A DNA stretch of 64,000 nucleotides from Halosaccharopolyspora lacisalsi (lineage in GTDB: Bacteria; Actinomycetota; Actinomycetes; Mycobacteriales; Pseudonocardiaceae): the NCBI RefSeq assembly GCF_014137975.1, contig NZ_JACGWZ010000004.1:434001-498000 (forward strand), given 5' to 3'. The position numbers and the translations under genes were made by a program. Shown piece by piece: positions 8,515-17,728 of the stretch. The notes beneath the pieces are model-generated. The model was not told where the DNA came from. It made no database searches and worked only from the letters and a program-made list of their open reading frames with translations. How positions within the stretch are numbered: position 1 is the first letter of the stretch; each line of letters starts with the position of its first letter.

Positions 8515-8963
8515 GGTGGTTCCCCTGTCGTGGTTTCGATCGTCGGACCGCGGCCGAGTCGGGCGTGGTTTTCGGCCGACGACGGCTTCGCGCGAATCGC
8601 GGTACGCGGCGGCGTGCTCGTGACTCGTGGCCGGCACCGGCCGCCGTAGTTGCCCCGGCGAAACGTCCTGTTGTCGGAATTCGCCGCTCACCACCACCGC
8701 GATGGCGATATCCCGAACTTCACCTCCTGGCGAGCCGCTTCGGTGGTGGCGCGTTCGTTGTCTGTGCAAGACCGTAGCAGGCCGGATGTACATTTGTACA
8801 TCAAAACGCCCGGGGTGGCCGTCCGTCGGCTTTTCTCGTGCGTGCTGACCAGGCCGAACACTGTCCCGGTGAGTTGGGTCGCACCACGAGTGGTCGGGTT
8901 CATGGCATCCTGAGGGGGCACTCGGAGGTCGGGGGTAGTTTGGTCGGAGGTTCACCGCAGGCG
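8515..8963. other. regulatory intergenic region between betB and tetR
   Basis: About 450 bp with no credible gene. It separates the divergent betaine operon and TetR gene and contains one clear palindrome (8785-8802). A minus-strand AGGAGGTGA at about 8720 looks like a ribosome site but has no start codon at useful spacing. Both divergent promoters should be here. Confidence 0.55.
8785..8802. promoter_or_regulatory. 18-bp perfect palindrome, probable TetR/BetI-type operator
   Basis: GATGTACA-TT-TGTACATC is a perfect 8-2-8 palindrome in the divergent region, the commonest position for a TetR autoregulatory operator controlling both directions. Binding by the adjacent TetR protein is inferred. 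Confidence 0.65.
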
Positions 8964-9554
8964 ATGTCAGTCACGGAATCCGCTGCCGTCGGCAAGGACG
9001 TCCGCTCCTCCCGACGGGATCCGACGCGGCGTGAGCGCATCGCGCGCGCGGCCATCACCGTCGTCGCCGAGCGCGGCGTGGACAAGGTGACTCACCGTGC
9101 TGTCGCCGCTCAGGCCGGTGTTCCGCTCGGTTCGACGACCTATCATTTCTCCACGCTCGACGATCTGCTCGCCGTCGCGTTGCAGCAGGCCGCTCAGGAC
9201 AACGTGGTGCAATTGCGTCAGTGGGCCGAGGGGCTGCCCGCGAACGCGGATCTGGCGGCGGCGCTGACCGATCTCGTGCTGGAATTCCTCGGTCCGGAGC
9301 GAGCACGTACCGTCGTGGAGCACGAACTCTACGTGGCCGCGCTGCACCGCCCGGCGTTGCAGCAGGCCAGTACCGAGTGGGACGTGGCCCTGATGGAGCT
9401 TTTCACCTCGTATACCGATTCGGTAACCGGCCGGATGCTGTCCACCGTCTTCTGTGGACTCCTGTTGCAGGGGATCGTTCGTGATCCGATACCGCCTCGT
9501 GACGAGGTGGAGGCGATTTTCCGGCGTGCCCTGCGCCCCGTCGCCGAGGGTTGA
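8964..9554 (+). CDS. TetR-family transcriptional regulator (BetI-like context)
   Basis: A 196-residue TetR regulator. The helix-turn-helix spans about residues 22-68 (RRERIARAAITVVAERGVDK, then THRAVAAQAGVPLGSTTYHF). The C-terminal ligand domain is helical and includes LTDLVLEFLGPERARTVVEH. ATG at 8964 (MSVTESAAV) gives normal family length; an in-frame upstream extension lacks coding character. It is transcribed divergently from betB/betA, so a choline- or betaine-aldehyde-responsive repressor like BetI is the natural proposal, but no residue I can see fixes the ligand. Confidence 0.85.
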   Translation: MSVTESAAVGKDVRSSRRDPTRRERIARAAITVVAERGVDKVTHRAVAAQAGVPLGSTTYHFSTLDDLLAVALQQAAQDNVVQLRQWAEGLPANADLAAALTDLVLEFLGPERARTVVEHELYVAALHRPALQQASTEWDVALMELFTSYTDSVTGRMLSTVFCGLLLQGIVRDPIPPRDEVEAIFRRALRPVAEG

Positions 9555-9799
9555 TGTTCCGCTACCGCACGGACATCGGAATTTTCGCTCAGGGCAGTTG
9601 ATCTCCTGCGCGGTAGGGGTGGACAATCGCTGGTAGCGATCCGTCTACACCGAGGAGCTCGGTGGCCGTGCGGTCCACCAGGTTCAGTCGGGTGGAGCAC
9701 ACCGTGGAGTGTTTTTCGGGTGTACAACGGAAACTGCCGCGTCGGGGCGTGGCTCGCTCCCAACAGTTCGAACAAGATCAACCTGAGTGGGGTGAGACC

Positions 9800-10774
9800 G
9801 TGGGGCACAACAGCGAGGATCGGGAACTCGTGCCGCTGAAGTCGGATTTCGACGTCGTGTGGCGTGGATTCCGCCGATCGCAGGTGCAGTTCTACATCCA
9901 ACAGACCGAGAACGAAGTCCGGATGCTCACCGAGGATCGCGATTCGGCGTTGAGTCAGGTCTCCGACCTCTCCGCCGAACTCGAGCAGGCACGGGAGGAG
10001 ATCGAGTCGTTGCGGCGTCAGCTCGACGCCGCGTGTCGGGCCCCGGTCGACGAGACGGCGTTGTCCGAGCGGCTGCGTCGGATGGTGCGGCTGGCCAACG
10101 ACGAGGCCGCCGAGGTCGTCGCCTCCGCCCGCGCAGCCGCCGAACACGAGTGGTCCCGTTCGGAGCAGGCCGCGGCCGAGCTGCGCGGCCGCTACGAGCG
10201 GTTGGTCAACGAGGCCGACAATTGGCGACGGGAGTGCGACCAGCAGCGCACGGAAGTGCTGGAGCACACTCGTCAAGAGGTTCAGCGCATGTCGGAGGAG
10301 GCCGAGCAGTACCGCCGCAAGCTCGACACCGAGGCCGAACAGCGCCGCACCCAGATCGAGCAGGACTTCGAGATCGCGATGGCCGCCCGCCGCGAGGAAG
10401 CGATGCGGGTACTCGCCGAACGTGATCGCGCCAGTCGCGAGGAGGCCGAGCGGCGGGTCACCGAGGCCGCGGCCGAGGCCGAACGGCGACTCGTGCGGGC
10501 CAACGAACAGGTCGAGACCATGCGCGAAGTGCGGCGCACCGTGGCCGAAAAGGTGCGTTCGGCCCAGCACATACTCGGCGATGCCGAGCCGTTGCTGGCC
10601 GCGTCGGTGGGAGGGACCGAGACCGAGGACGCCGACGTGTACGTGGCCGTCAACGGTCAGAACGGTCACCTCATGACCGGCGAACACGGTCAGACCCTCG
10701 TCGTTCCCAGGCAACGTGAGTCGAATCCCGACAGCGACGAGTCCGAGCGGGAGGTGGCGACCGAAGGCGTCTGA
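9800..10774 (+). CDS. DivIVA-like long coiled-coil protein
   Basis: A 324-residue, highly charged protein. After a short head (VGHNSEDRELVPLKSDFDVVWRGFRR) it is almost entirely coiled coil from about 40 to 285, rich in Glu/Arg/Ala heptads (SAELEQAREEIESLRRQLDA, REEAERRVTEAAAEAERRLV), then a flexible acidic tail. The head FDVVWRGFRRSQV resembles the N-terminus of DivIVA/Wag31-type and actinobacterial cellulose-binding-annotated proteins, which organise polar growth or envelope assembly. GTG at 9800 is chosen because GGGGTGAG precedes it and upstream residues look random. It stands alone, with no operon partner. Confidence 0.75.
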   Translation: MGHNSEDRELVPLKSDFDVVWRGFRRSQVQFYIQQTENEVRMLTEDRDSALSQVSDLSAELEQAREEIESLRRQLDAACRAPVDETALSERLRRMVRLANDEAAEVVASARAAAEHEWSRSEQAAAELRGRYERLVNEADNWRRECDQQRTEVLEHTRQEVQRMSEEAEQYRRKLDTEAEQRRTQIEQDFEIAMAARREEAMRVLAERDRASREEAERRVTEAAAEAERRLVRANEQVETMREVRRTVAEKVRSAQHILGDAEPLLAASVGGTETEDADVYVAVNGQNGHLMTGEHGQTLVVPRQRESNPDSDESEREVATEGV

Positions 10775-10924
10775 GGTCGATGTGGTCGGCGGAGCGCGTC
10801 AGCGTCCTCGTGCGGACACCGGTCGCGTCGTCGAGGCGTGTCGCGAATACGACAACGCTCCGTTCCCGGGAACATCCACGGTAGTTTCGGCAGCTTCAGT
10901 GCGATGCCGTACCGGGAGTCGGCG

Positions 10925-12316
10925 ATGAGACGACGCAGTGTCCTCACGGGGTTCGCCGCGTACGCGCTGCTGGGGTCGGGCACGGTGCTTCCTGCCGTGG
11001 CCGCCGCGAGCGGGCGGCGACTGAACGAAGCCCTGGAAACGGTGCCGGGACTGACCGTGGTGGGTGAACACACCGCCCCACGGGGGTTCCGGTTCCTCGA
11101 ACTGGACTTCGTTCAGCCCGTCGACCACGCCGATCCCGCCTCCGGGCTGTTCCGGCAGCGCCTGACGTTGCTGCATCGCGGTTTCGAACGACCCGTGGTC
11201 GCCCACACCAGTGGTTACGATGTTCCCGAGGGCCCGTTCCGGGCCGAACCGACCCGATTGCTGGACGCCAACCAGATCAGCATCGAGCACCGGTTCTTCG
11301 GGGAATCCCGTCCGAACCCGGTCGACTGGAACGAGCTGACCATCCGGCAGATGGCCGCCGACGAGCACCGGATCATCCGGGTGCTCGGCGAGGTCTACCG
11401 AGCCAGGTGGATCACCACGGGCGCCAGCAAGGGTGGGATGACGGCGATCTACCACCGATGCCTCCATCCGCACGACGTCGCGGGCACGATCGCCTACGTC
11501 GCCCCGAACAACGTCGACAACGAGCGCGACCACTACGACGAGTTCCTGGCCAACGTGGGTACCGCCGAGTGTCGTGCGGCGCTGACCGCCCTGCAACGGC
11601 AGGCCCTGATCCGCAGGGACGAGCTGGTGGCGCGGCTCCGCGCTCGCGCCGCTTCCCAGGGGTTCACGTTCGACCGCGTCATCGGGGGCATCGAGCGGGG
11701 GCTGGAGATGTCGGTGGTGGACACCCGCTTCGCCTTCTGGCAGTACCGCGGTCTCACCGACCGCGATGCGATCCCGGCCACCACGGCGAGCACGGACGCG
11801 ATCTACGAGTTCATCGACGCGACCGTGGGATTCTCCTTCTACACCGACCAGGGAATCCGCCCCTACGTTCCCTACTACTACCAGGCGGGCACTCAGCTCG
11901 GTTGGCCTCATGTCACGCCCACCGAGCTGGAGGACCTGCTGCACCACGAGCAGCTGCTGCATCCCCGTGGGCTCGTGCCACGAGAGATCCCGATGCGGTT
12001 CCGTCCTCACGTGATGGACCGGGTCGACCGCTGGGTACGGTACGCGGGGCAACGGTTGCTGTTCGTCTACGGCGAGAACGACCCGTGGAGCGCCGAGCCG
12101 TTCCGCCTCGGTCCGGGAACACGCGATTCCGCCGTTCGCACGGTGCCGGGTGGCAACCACGGTTCGGAGATCGCGGGCTTAGCGGACGAGCAGCGTCGGC
12201 AGGCCATCGCGGCCGTGCGGCGCTGGGCCGGTGTCGGCGAGGAGGCGAGCCTGCTCGACGCTCAGCCGTTCCTTCCCGGACTCGATGATCGGCCGATGCC
12301 GCACCGGCCGTTGTGA
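10925..12316 (+). CDS. secreted S37-type serine peptidase (tripeptidyl aminopeptidase-like)
   Basis: A 463-residue alpha/beta-hydrolase peptidase. The N-terminus MRRRSVLTGFAAYALLGSG is a Tat-like or Sec signal (twin/triple Arg, hydrophobic core, AVAAA end). EHRFFGES and TTGASKGGMTAIYH carry the oxyanion region and the nucleophile Ser near residue 168; the acid is in FVYGENDPWSAEPF and the His in PGGNHGSEI. The sequence matches Streptomyces PS-10/S37 peptidases, which release N-terminal tripeptides from secreted proteins. ATG at 10925 places the signal peptide at the start. No partner genes. Confidence 0.82.
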   Translation: MRRRSVLTGFAAYALLGSGTVLPAVAAASGRRLNEALETVPGLTVVGEHTAPRGFRFLELDFVQPVDHADPASGLFRQRLTLLHRGFERPVVAHTSGYDVPEGPFRAEPTRLLDANQISIEHRFFGESRPNPVDWNELTIRQMAADEHRIIRVLGEVYRARWITTGASKGGMTAIYHRCLHPHDVAGTIAYVAPNNVDNERDHYDEFLANVGTAECRAALTALQRQALIRRDELVARLRARAASQGFTFDRVIGGIERGLEMSVVDTRFAFWQYRGLTDRDAIPATTASTDAIYEFIDATVGFSFYTDQGIRPYVPYYYQAGTQLGWPHVTPTELEDLLHHEQLLHPRGLVPREIPMRFRPHVMDRVDRWVRYAGQRLLFVYGENDPWSAEPFRLGPGTRDSAVRTVPGGNHGSEIAGLADEQRRQAIAAVRRWAGVGEEASLLDAQPFLPGLDDRPMPHRPL

Positions 12317-12488
12317 CCGGTGGCCGGTCGCTCACGGACGCGGGCTGTAGCGACGTTCGGTGTCTGCTCCGGTCGCGCGGTGGGTCGGTGCGGGAAAGTA
12401 CCGCTCCAAACCGGAACGCGCGGGGAGAGACCACGACCGGGCCGATCGAGCTGGCGGGTGAACGAGGTGCGGACTTCGGCCGGGGGAG

Positions 12489-13274
12489 GTGTACTTCTTC
12501 GGCAACGCCACCACGCTCATCCGCTACGCCGGATCGACGGTCCTGACCGATCCGACCTTCCTGCGCCGCGGCGAGCACGTACACCTGGGGCACGGTATGT
12601 ACGCACGCCGTGAAGTCGACCCCGCGTGCCGGATCGCCGAGCTGCCACCGCTGGACCTGATCGTGCTGTCCCACCACCACGGTGACCGCTTCGACGACGT
12701 GGTGGCCGGGGAACTCGGCGAGGACCTGCCGATCGCCATCGACGACCACGCCGTCCAGCAGCTCCGCGACCAGGGCTTCACCGGTGGACACGCGCTGGAG
12801 ACCTGGCAGGAGCAGGAGATCCTCCGCGGCGATGCGCGGCTGCGGATCACCTCCGTGCCGGGTAAGCACGCGTCCGACCACGTGGCGGGGGTGCTGCCGC
12901 CGGTGATGGGCTCCATGCTCGACTTTTACCAGGGCGACGCGCACCGCTTTCGGCTCTGCACCACCGGTGACACCCTGCTTCACGACCGGTTGCACGACAT
13001 CGCCCGCTGGTATCCCGACATCGGTCTCGCGCTGGTGCACGCTGGCGGGACGACGCTGTTGGGCACCGTGGTGACCATGACCGGTGAACAGGCCGTCCGC
13101 GCGGTCGAGGTCGTGGATCCGCGAACGGCCGTACCGATCCACTACGACGACTACTCCGTCTTCCGCTCCGGACTCGACGACCTGCGAGAAGCCGCACGGA
13201 ACTCACCGGTGGCGGCACGTTTCCACTGCCCCGCCCACGGCGAGACCTACGGCTTCCGCGCCCGCCGGAGCTGA
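12489..13274 (+). CDS. metallo-beta-lactamase-fold hydrolase (UlaG-like)
   Basis: A 261-residue metallo-beta-lactamase-fold protein. It opens YFFGNATTLIRYAGSTVLTD, the usual first strands of UlaG-like lactonases. The metal motif is LSHHHGDRFDD: in the canonical HxHxDH the last His is Arg here, which would remove one zinc ligand. Later ligands appear as KHASDH, CTTGDTL and PIHYDDYSVF. GTG at 12489 is the first available start and has GGGGGAGG before it. Substrate unknown. It ends 6 bp from the convergent DUF2267 gene. Confidence 0.75.
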   Translation: MYFFGNATTLIRYAGSTVLTDPTFLRRGEHVHLGHGMYARREVDPACRIAELPPLDLIVLSHHHGDRFDDVVAGELGEDLPIAIDDHAVQQLRDQGFTGGHALETWQEQEILRGDARLRITSVPGKHASDHVAGVLPPVMGSMLDFYQGDAHRFRLCTTGDTLLHDRLHDIARWYPDIGLALVHAGGTTLLGTVVTMTGEQAVRAVEVVDPRTAVPIHYDDYSVFRSGLDDLREAARNSPVAARFHCPAHGETYGFRARRS

Positions 13275-13280
13275 GGTCGT

Positions 13281-13673
13281 TCAGCTCGTGGCGGGTTCGA
13301 ACAGCGGGGCGTATCCGGCCGGTAGCTGGGAACGCATGTCCTGCAGCTCACCTTCCGTGACGAAGCTGGCCATGGTGCTCAGCACGGCACGGCTGTGTTC
13401 GAGGGCCTTCTCCGGGGGACATCCGCGTCCCTCGCGATCGGCGACCCGGCGCAGGAAGTCGTCGAGGTCGTCGCCGATCTCGGCGGATCCGGTGTGCTGG
13501 ACGAGCGGATCCTGCAGTTCCGGAGGCAGCTGGCTGGCCAGCTCGCGCGGTTCTTGTCCCGCCAGGCGCTGACCGATCGCGCTCAGCACCATCTTGCTGG
13601 CGGCGTCGGCGTGCTCGCGGTCGGTGGGGCCGCCGCGCTGGCCGACGCCCTTCAGGAACTCTTCGTACTTCAT
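13281..13673 (-). CDS. DUF2267 family protein
   Basis: A 130-residue soluble helical protein starting MKYEEFLKGVGQRGG. The DUF2267 pattern is clear: KVG/REHADAAS, then a terminal LSTMASFVTEGELQDMRSQL and LPAGYAPLF. The family is small, found near stress and envelope genes in actinobacteria, and of unknown function. Start at 13673 matches the family N-terminus. Confidence 0.78.
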   Translation of the reverse strand: MKYEEFLKGVGQRGGPTDREHADAASKMVLSAIGQRLAGQEPRELASQLPPELQDPLVQHTGSAEIGDDLDDFLRRVADREGRGCPPEKALEHSRAVLSTMASFVTEGELQDMRSQLPAGYAPLFEPATS

Positions 13674-13970
13674 CGCGAGTGCTCCCCTGCTCGCTCGTCG
13701 TCGGTTGCTTTTGTCGAGTTCGTTCCCGGTGGCCAGCCGACTCAAACAACGTCGTGGTTCGACAGCGCGGGAAGCGCGGTGCCTTCGCGGGCCACGCGCA
13801 CGGTACTGGCTCCGGGTCGTTGTGCGGCCTTCTGATCGAGTGATGACGGTTCGCGGTGGGGAGCGAACCGAGGTGGTCGGAGTAGCGGATCGTGACGTGC
13901 GCCGGGTACCCGTTATCGAGCTGACCTCGGTGCTCCGCGATAATCGTCGTCTCGAGGAGGTGACCGTACT

Positions 13971-14999
13971 GTGGCGATGGTGGGTGGTGCCGTCTATGCC
14001 GATGGTCGGCGCGAGCGCAGCTGCGAGAGTCTGGAACAGGCGTACCACCAGCTGCGTTCGGCCGAGTCCCGACCGGGTCGTTTCGCCTGGATCGGGCTGT
14101 ACCGCCCGGACGATGCCGAGATCCGCTCGGCGCGCGAGGAGTTCGGTCTGCACTCGCTGGCCGTCGAGGACACCGTGGACGCCCATCAGCGTCCGAAGCT
14201 GGATCGTTACGACGACATGCTGTTCCTGGTGCTGCGCCCGGCGCGTTACGACGACGAGCAGGAGAGCGTGGAACTCGGTGAGCTGCACGTGTTCGTCGGT
14301 CCCGACTTCGTCATCACCGTGCGCCACGCCGAGAAGTCCGACCTGACCCCGGTGCGGCAGCGCTTGGAGAACGAGCCCGATCTGCTGCGATACGGGCCGG
14401 ACGCGGTGCTCTACGGGCTGTTGGACCGTGTGGTCGACGATCTCCTTCCCGTGGAGCGGGGACTGCAGAACGATCTCGACGAGATCGAGAGCGAGGTCTT
14501 CGGCGGTGAACCGGCCGTGTCGCGCCGGATCTACGGACTGTCCCGCGAAGTGATCGAGTTCCAGCGGGCCACCCGCCCGCTGCTGGACGTCCTGGACGCG
14601 CTGGATGCCACGGTGGAACACCACGAGGGTGACGTGGAGCTACGTCGCCACCTGCGCGACGTGCGCGACCACGCGGCCCAGGTCGTCGAACGGGTGGAGT
14701 CGCACCGGCAACTGCTGTCCAACATCCTCAGCGTCAACGCCTCGCTGTTGTCCCAGCGGCAGAACGAGCAGGCCACCCGCATGACGGAGACGAGCCTGCG
14801 GCAGAACGAGGACATGAAGCGGATCTCGTCCTGGGCGGCGATCCTGTTCACCCCCACCCTGGTGGCTACGGTCTACGGCATGAACTTCACCCACATGCCC
14901 GAGCTGGACCAGCCGTGGGGGTACCCGATGGCGCTGGTGGCGATGCTGCTCGTCGGGGTCGTGCTCTACGGCGTCTTCCACCGGCGGGGCTGGCTGTAG
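13971..14999 (+). CDS. corA: CorA-type magnesium/cobalt channel
   Basis: A 342-residue CorA protein. The large cytoplasmic N-domain is followed by the long stalk helix (SNILSVNASLLSQRQNEQ) and two C-terminal membrane helices. The selectivity motif YGMNF (GMN at about 302-304) lies between them, with MPELDQPWGY as the outer loop, and the tail is basic (FHRRGWL). GTG at 13971 has GAGGAGGTG 8 nt upstream. It forms a pentameric inner-membrane channel admitting Mg2+ or Co2+. The 297 bp before it hold no gene and no recognised M-box. Confidence 0.93.
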   Translation: MAMVGGAVYADGRRERSCESLEQAYHQLRSAESRPGRFAWIGLYRPDDAEIRSAREEFGLHSLAVEDTVDAHQRPKLDRYDDMLFLVLRPARYDDEQESVELGELHVFVGPDFVITVRHAEKSDLTPVRQRLENEPDLLRYGPDAVLYGLLDRVVDDLLPVERGLQNDLDEIESEVFGGEPAVSRRIYGLSREVIEFQRATRPLLDVLDALDATVEHHEGDVELRRHLRDVRDHAAQVVERVESHRQLLSNILSVNASLLSQRQNEQATRMTETSLRQNEDMKRISSWAAILFTPTLVATVYGMNFTHMPELDQPWGYPMALVAMLLVGVVLYGVFHRRGWL

Positions 15000-15085
15000 G
15001 GCTCACCTCCTGGTGAACCCGTCGATCGCACTGACTGAGGCTTCCTCGCCGGGTCGTTCGACTCGAAGGTGGTTCCGGCGTCGTG

Positions 15086-15132
15086 GTGAACGGACCGCTT
15101 TGGCGGTGTGATTGCCAGAACGGTCCGTTCAC
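15086..15132. terminator. bidirectional hairpin between corA and the SDR gene
   Basis: Twelve-bp perfect stem 15086-15097 / 15121-15132 (GTGAACGGACCG against its complement) with a loop that can itself pair TGGC/GCCA. It lies between two convergent genes. Confidence 0.7.
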
Positions 15133-15226
15133 CCCTTCATCCCGTCCCATCGCGATCGGGTGTTGCGACGACCACCAGAACCCAAGTCCGAGGGAGGGGC
15201 CCTCTTCTCGCGTGTCCGGGAGACCG

Positions 15227-15985
15227 TCACCAGGAGGTGAAACCGCCGTCGGCGACGACGTTGCTGCCGGTGACGAAGCTGCTGGCCTCGGAGGCCAGGA
15301 ACACGGCCAGCGGGCCGAGTTCGTGGGGCTGGCCCACCCGCCCCATCGGGGTCTGTTCCAACCAGCCGGAGAACAGGTCGGGCTGGTCGGTGCGCACCTG
15401 GGTGAGCAGGTCGGTCTCGATGTAGCCGGGTGAGATCGAGTTGACCCGGACTCCACGGGGCGCCCACTCGCCGGCCAGCGACTTGGTGAGCATGATGACG
15501 CCGGCCTTGGAGGTGTTGTAGGAGACCTGCGGTTGCGGGTGGTTGGAGATCATCCCGGACATGGAGGCGATGTTGATGATCGAACCGCACCCCTGCTCCA
15601 GCATCACGTTGCCCACCGCGCGGCAGCAGTAGAACACGGCGTCGAGGTTGAGACCCAGTACCTGGCGCCAGGAGTCGTCCGACATCGTCTCGCCGGGAGC
15701 GTTGTGCACCTTCCCCGCGTTGTGCACGGAAACGTCGAGATGACCGTGTTCGGCCACGATTCCCCGGACCGCGTCTGTGACCTGGCCGGAGTCGGTCACG
15801 TCGAGGTGCAGGAAGTCGCCGTCGAGCTGGTCGGCCGCGCTCTTCCCCGTCTCCTCGTTGATCTCGGCGATAACCGGGTGCGCCCCGGCCGAGTGCAGCG
15901 CCTTGGCCAGCTCCCATCCGATTCCCTGGCCGCCTCCGGTGACCAGCGCGACCTTGCCCTGAAGGGAGAACGCCTCCATGCCCAT
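15227..15985 (-). CDS. SDR-family polyol dehydrogenase (D-threitol dehydrogenase-like)
   Basis: A 252-residue classical short-chain dehydrogenase. The cofactor motif is VTGGGQGIGWELA, then DVTD and HNAGKVHNA; the catalytic Ser is in NIASMSGM and the Tyr/Lys in YNTSKAG. The C-terminus ends VVADGGFTSW. It is followed on the same strand by upstream MFS transporter and lies divergent to kinase and isomerase genes. Oxidation of a polyol to a ketose is the expected first step; D-threitol to D-erythrulose is my favoured guess from the neighbours (DthD/DerK/DerI pathway of Mycobacterium smegmatis). Confidence 0.8.
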   Translation of the reverse strand: MGMEAFSLQGKVALVTGGGQGIGWELAKALHSAGAHPVIAEINEETGKSAADQLDGDFLHLDVTDSGQVTDAVRGIVAEHGHLDVSVHNAGKVHNAPGETMSDDSWRQVLGLNLDAVFYCCRAVGNVMLEQGCGSIINIASMSGMISNHPQPQVSYNTSKAGVIMLTKSLAGEWAPRGVRVNSISPGYIETDLLTQVRTDQPDLFSGWLEQTPMGRVGQPHELGPLAVFLASEASSFVTGSNVVADGGFTSW

Positions 15986-16054
15986 GTGGGCCCCTTTCGG
16001 TGTCGATTCGTCGACGGTGCGGGGGCGCCGGCACGTACCGGCGCCCCCGCCGCT

Positions 16055-17446
16055 TCACGCTCCTGCCGGTGCCTGCTTCGCTCCGACGGCGTCCGAGTCC
16101 TGTAGCTTCTTCTCGCCGGGGTCGCTGGAGTCCTTCACCGTAGTCGACAGGAAACCCACGGCGATGTACATCAGGGCGAAGGCGATGACGACTCCGCCGC
16201 CGCCGAGGAAGGGGTACAGCGCGGTGACCGTCAGCGGGCCGAGCAGGGCGGCGCCGCCCGCGCCGAAGTTGAGCACCGCCAGCGCGGAGCCCTTGTCCTT
16301 GTCCGAGACCATGGACGGCATCAGGGCCGACAGCGGCACGAACCCTGCCAGCAGGATGCCGTAGATGCTGCCGAGCACGGCGGACACGACGAAGCTGCCC
16401 GAAGCGATCGAGGCGAAGTACCACAGCGGAGTGGCGATCGCGCAGCCGATGCAGCCGAACCAGGTCACGGTTCGCCGCCATCCGAAGTAGTCGCCGAACA
16501 CGCCGAAGAACAGGTTCGCCGCGATGTTGGCACCGTAGACGATGCTGGTCAGCGCGGCGATCTCCGCCGTGGTCAGGAACCCGTTCTCGCCGTCGAGACC
16601 GAAGGTGAACGGGAACATGGCGAAGAAGCCGAACTCCGGTGCGGTGTTGACGATCCGGGTCAGTCCGCCGGAGATGGTCCGCTTGTCCCGCCAGAGGATG
16701 TCCACGCCCTCGAACAGCCGCCGGAGGCTTCGCGGATTGGCCACGCCCGCCTCGGCGATGGGTCGGGTCCCGTGCGGCTCGCGGACCCCGAAGCACCCGA
16801 TGGCGGCACCCACGGCCACCAGTGCCAGCGAGAGCACGAGGCTGCCGTGCAGGCTCATGTTCAGCGGACCGGTCGCCAGCGCGGCCACTCCTGCGCCCAG
16901 CGTGGGCAGACCACCGGTGAACACGAACCAGAACCAGCCCGCGACCGAGCCGCGCATGTGCACCGGGCTGGCCACCTGCGCCCAGACCAGGAAGGCGTAG
17001 GAGAACAGCGGGTAGGCGAAGCCGCGGATGCCGTAGATGGTCACGATGAGCGCGAAGCTCTGCGTCGGGATCGCCACCCACAGGAACAGGACCTCGAAGA
17101 CGATCCACCAGGCCGCACCCAGCCACATCACGCGGCGAGGCCCCCAGATCGAGGACAGCGTTCCGGAGAACCACGAGGCGATCATCACCGCGATGCCGTA
17201 GATCGTCACGGTCGCGAAGCTGGCCTGCGATCCGGCGAGGCCGCCGCCGTCCGACCTTTGCAGGTAGTCCGTGAGGTAGGTGATCTCCACGCCGTCGCCG
17301 ATCATGAAGATCAGCACACCGACGAATCCCCAGGTCAGTGGCTTGGGTATGCCGATCCGCTCCAGCAGACCGCGGCGCTGTTCGTCGGGCGCGGGTGGGC
17401 CGGCCGAGCCCGGGGGACTCGTCGGTGTGGGCGGCTGCTGTGCCAT
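16055..17446 (-). CDS. MFS polyol permease (RbtT/DalT-like)
   Basis: A 463-residue major facilitator protein with about 12 membrane helices. The first helix WGFVGVLIFMIGDGVEITY matches the polyol permease family that includes ribitol and D-arabinitol carriers. The family loop motif appears as WGPRRVMW and the repeat as FGWRRTV. ATG at 17446 follows GGAGG. It is upstream of the SDR gene, 69 bp apart, so both are probably one transcript: uptake followed by oxidation of a polyol. The precise substrate is inferred from the cluster. Confidence 0.8.
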   Translation of the reverse strand: MAQQPPTPTSPPGSAGPPAPDEQRRGLLERIGIPKPLTWGFVGVLIFMIGDGVEITYLTDYLQRSDGGGLAGSQASFATVTIYGIAVMIASWFSGTLSSIWGPRRVMWLGAAWWIVFEVLFLWVAIPTQSFALIVTIYGIRGFAYPLFSYAFLVWAQVASPVHMRGSVAGWFWFVFTGGLPTLGAGVAALATGPLNMSLHGSLVLSLALVAVGAAIGCFGVREPHGTRPIAEAGVANPRSLRRLFEGVDILWRDKRTISGGLTRIVNTAPEFGFFAMFPFTFGLDGENGFLTTAEIAALTSIVYGANIAANLFFGVFGDYFGWRRTVTWFGCIGCAIATPLWYFASIASGSFVVSAVLGSIYGILLAGFVPLSALMPSMVSDKDKGSALAVLNFGAGGAALLGPLTVTALYPFLGGGGVVIAFALMYIAVGFLSTTVKDSSDPGEKKLQDSDAVGAKQAPAGA

Positions 17447-17728
17447 GTTCCGCCTCCAGGGCGACTTGAGAAACGTGTTTCGGTCGACCGGGCGAGCGGC
17501 CCTGCGGGGCGGGCTCCGTGATCCGCGACACGCCCGATGTTGCCGGACATCATGCACCTTGTGAATTTATCGCGCAAGGCGTTACTCATAGTTTGTCGTT
17601 GGTAAGCGGCAGAGCAGGGAGCTTCGGTCTTTGAGGGGGCACCGATGGCTGTGTCGTCACACGGAAGGGTGGACCTATATCGCTGTTGGTGTTAAATTAG
17701 CGCTTACATCGTTAAGGAGGGTGGGTTG
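17447..17728. promoter_or_regulatory. divergent control region of the polyol cluster, with possible LacI-type operator
   Basis: This 282-bp region lies between the two divergent halves of the cluster and is AT-rich for this genome. A near-palindrome TTAGCGCTTA (17697-17706, CG centre, 8 of 10 symmetric) sits just before the AAGGAGG of the plus-strand operon and resembles a LacI-family site. A CCTTG...CAAGG repeat is at 17557-17579 on the permease side. No LacI gene lies in the cluster, so the regulator would be encoded elsewhere. Confidence 0.4.

Noticed and set aside
7030-8649. 539-residue plus-strand frame opposite betB
   Set aside because: Antisense shadow of the aldehyde dehydrogenase; reads as Asp/Gly/Val-rich random protein.
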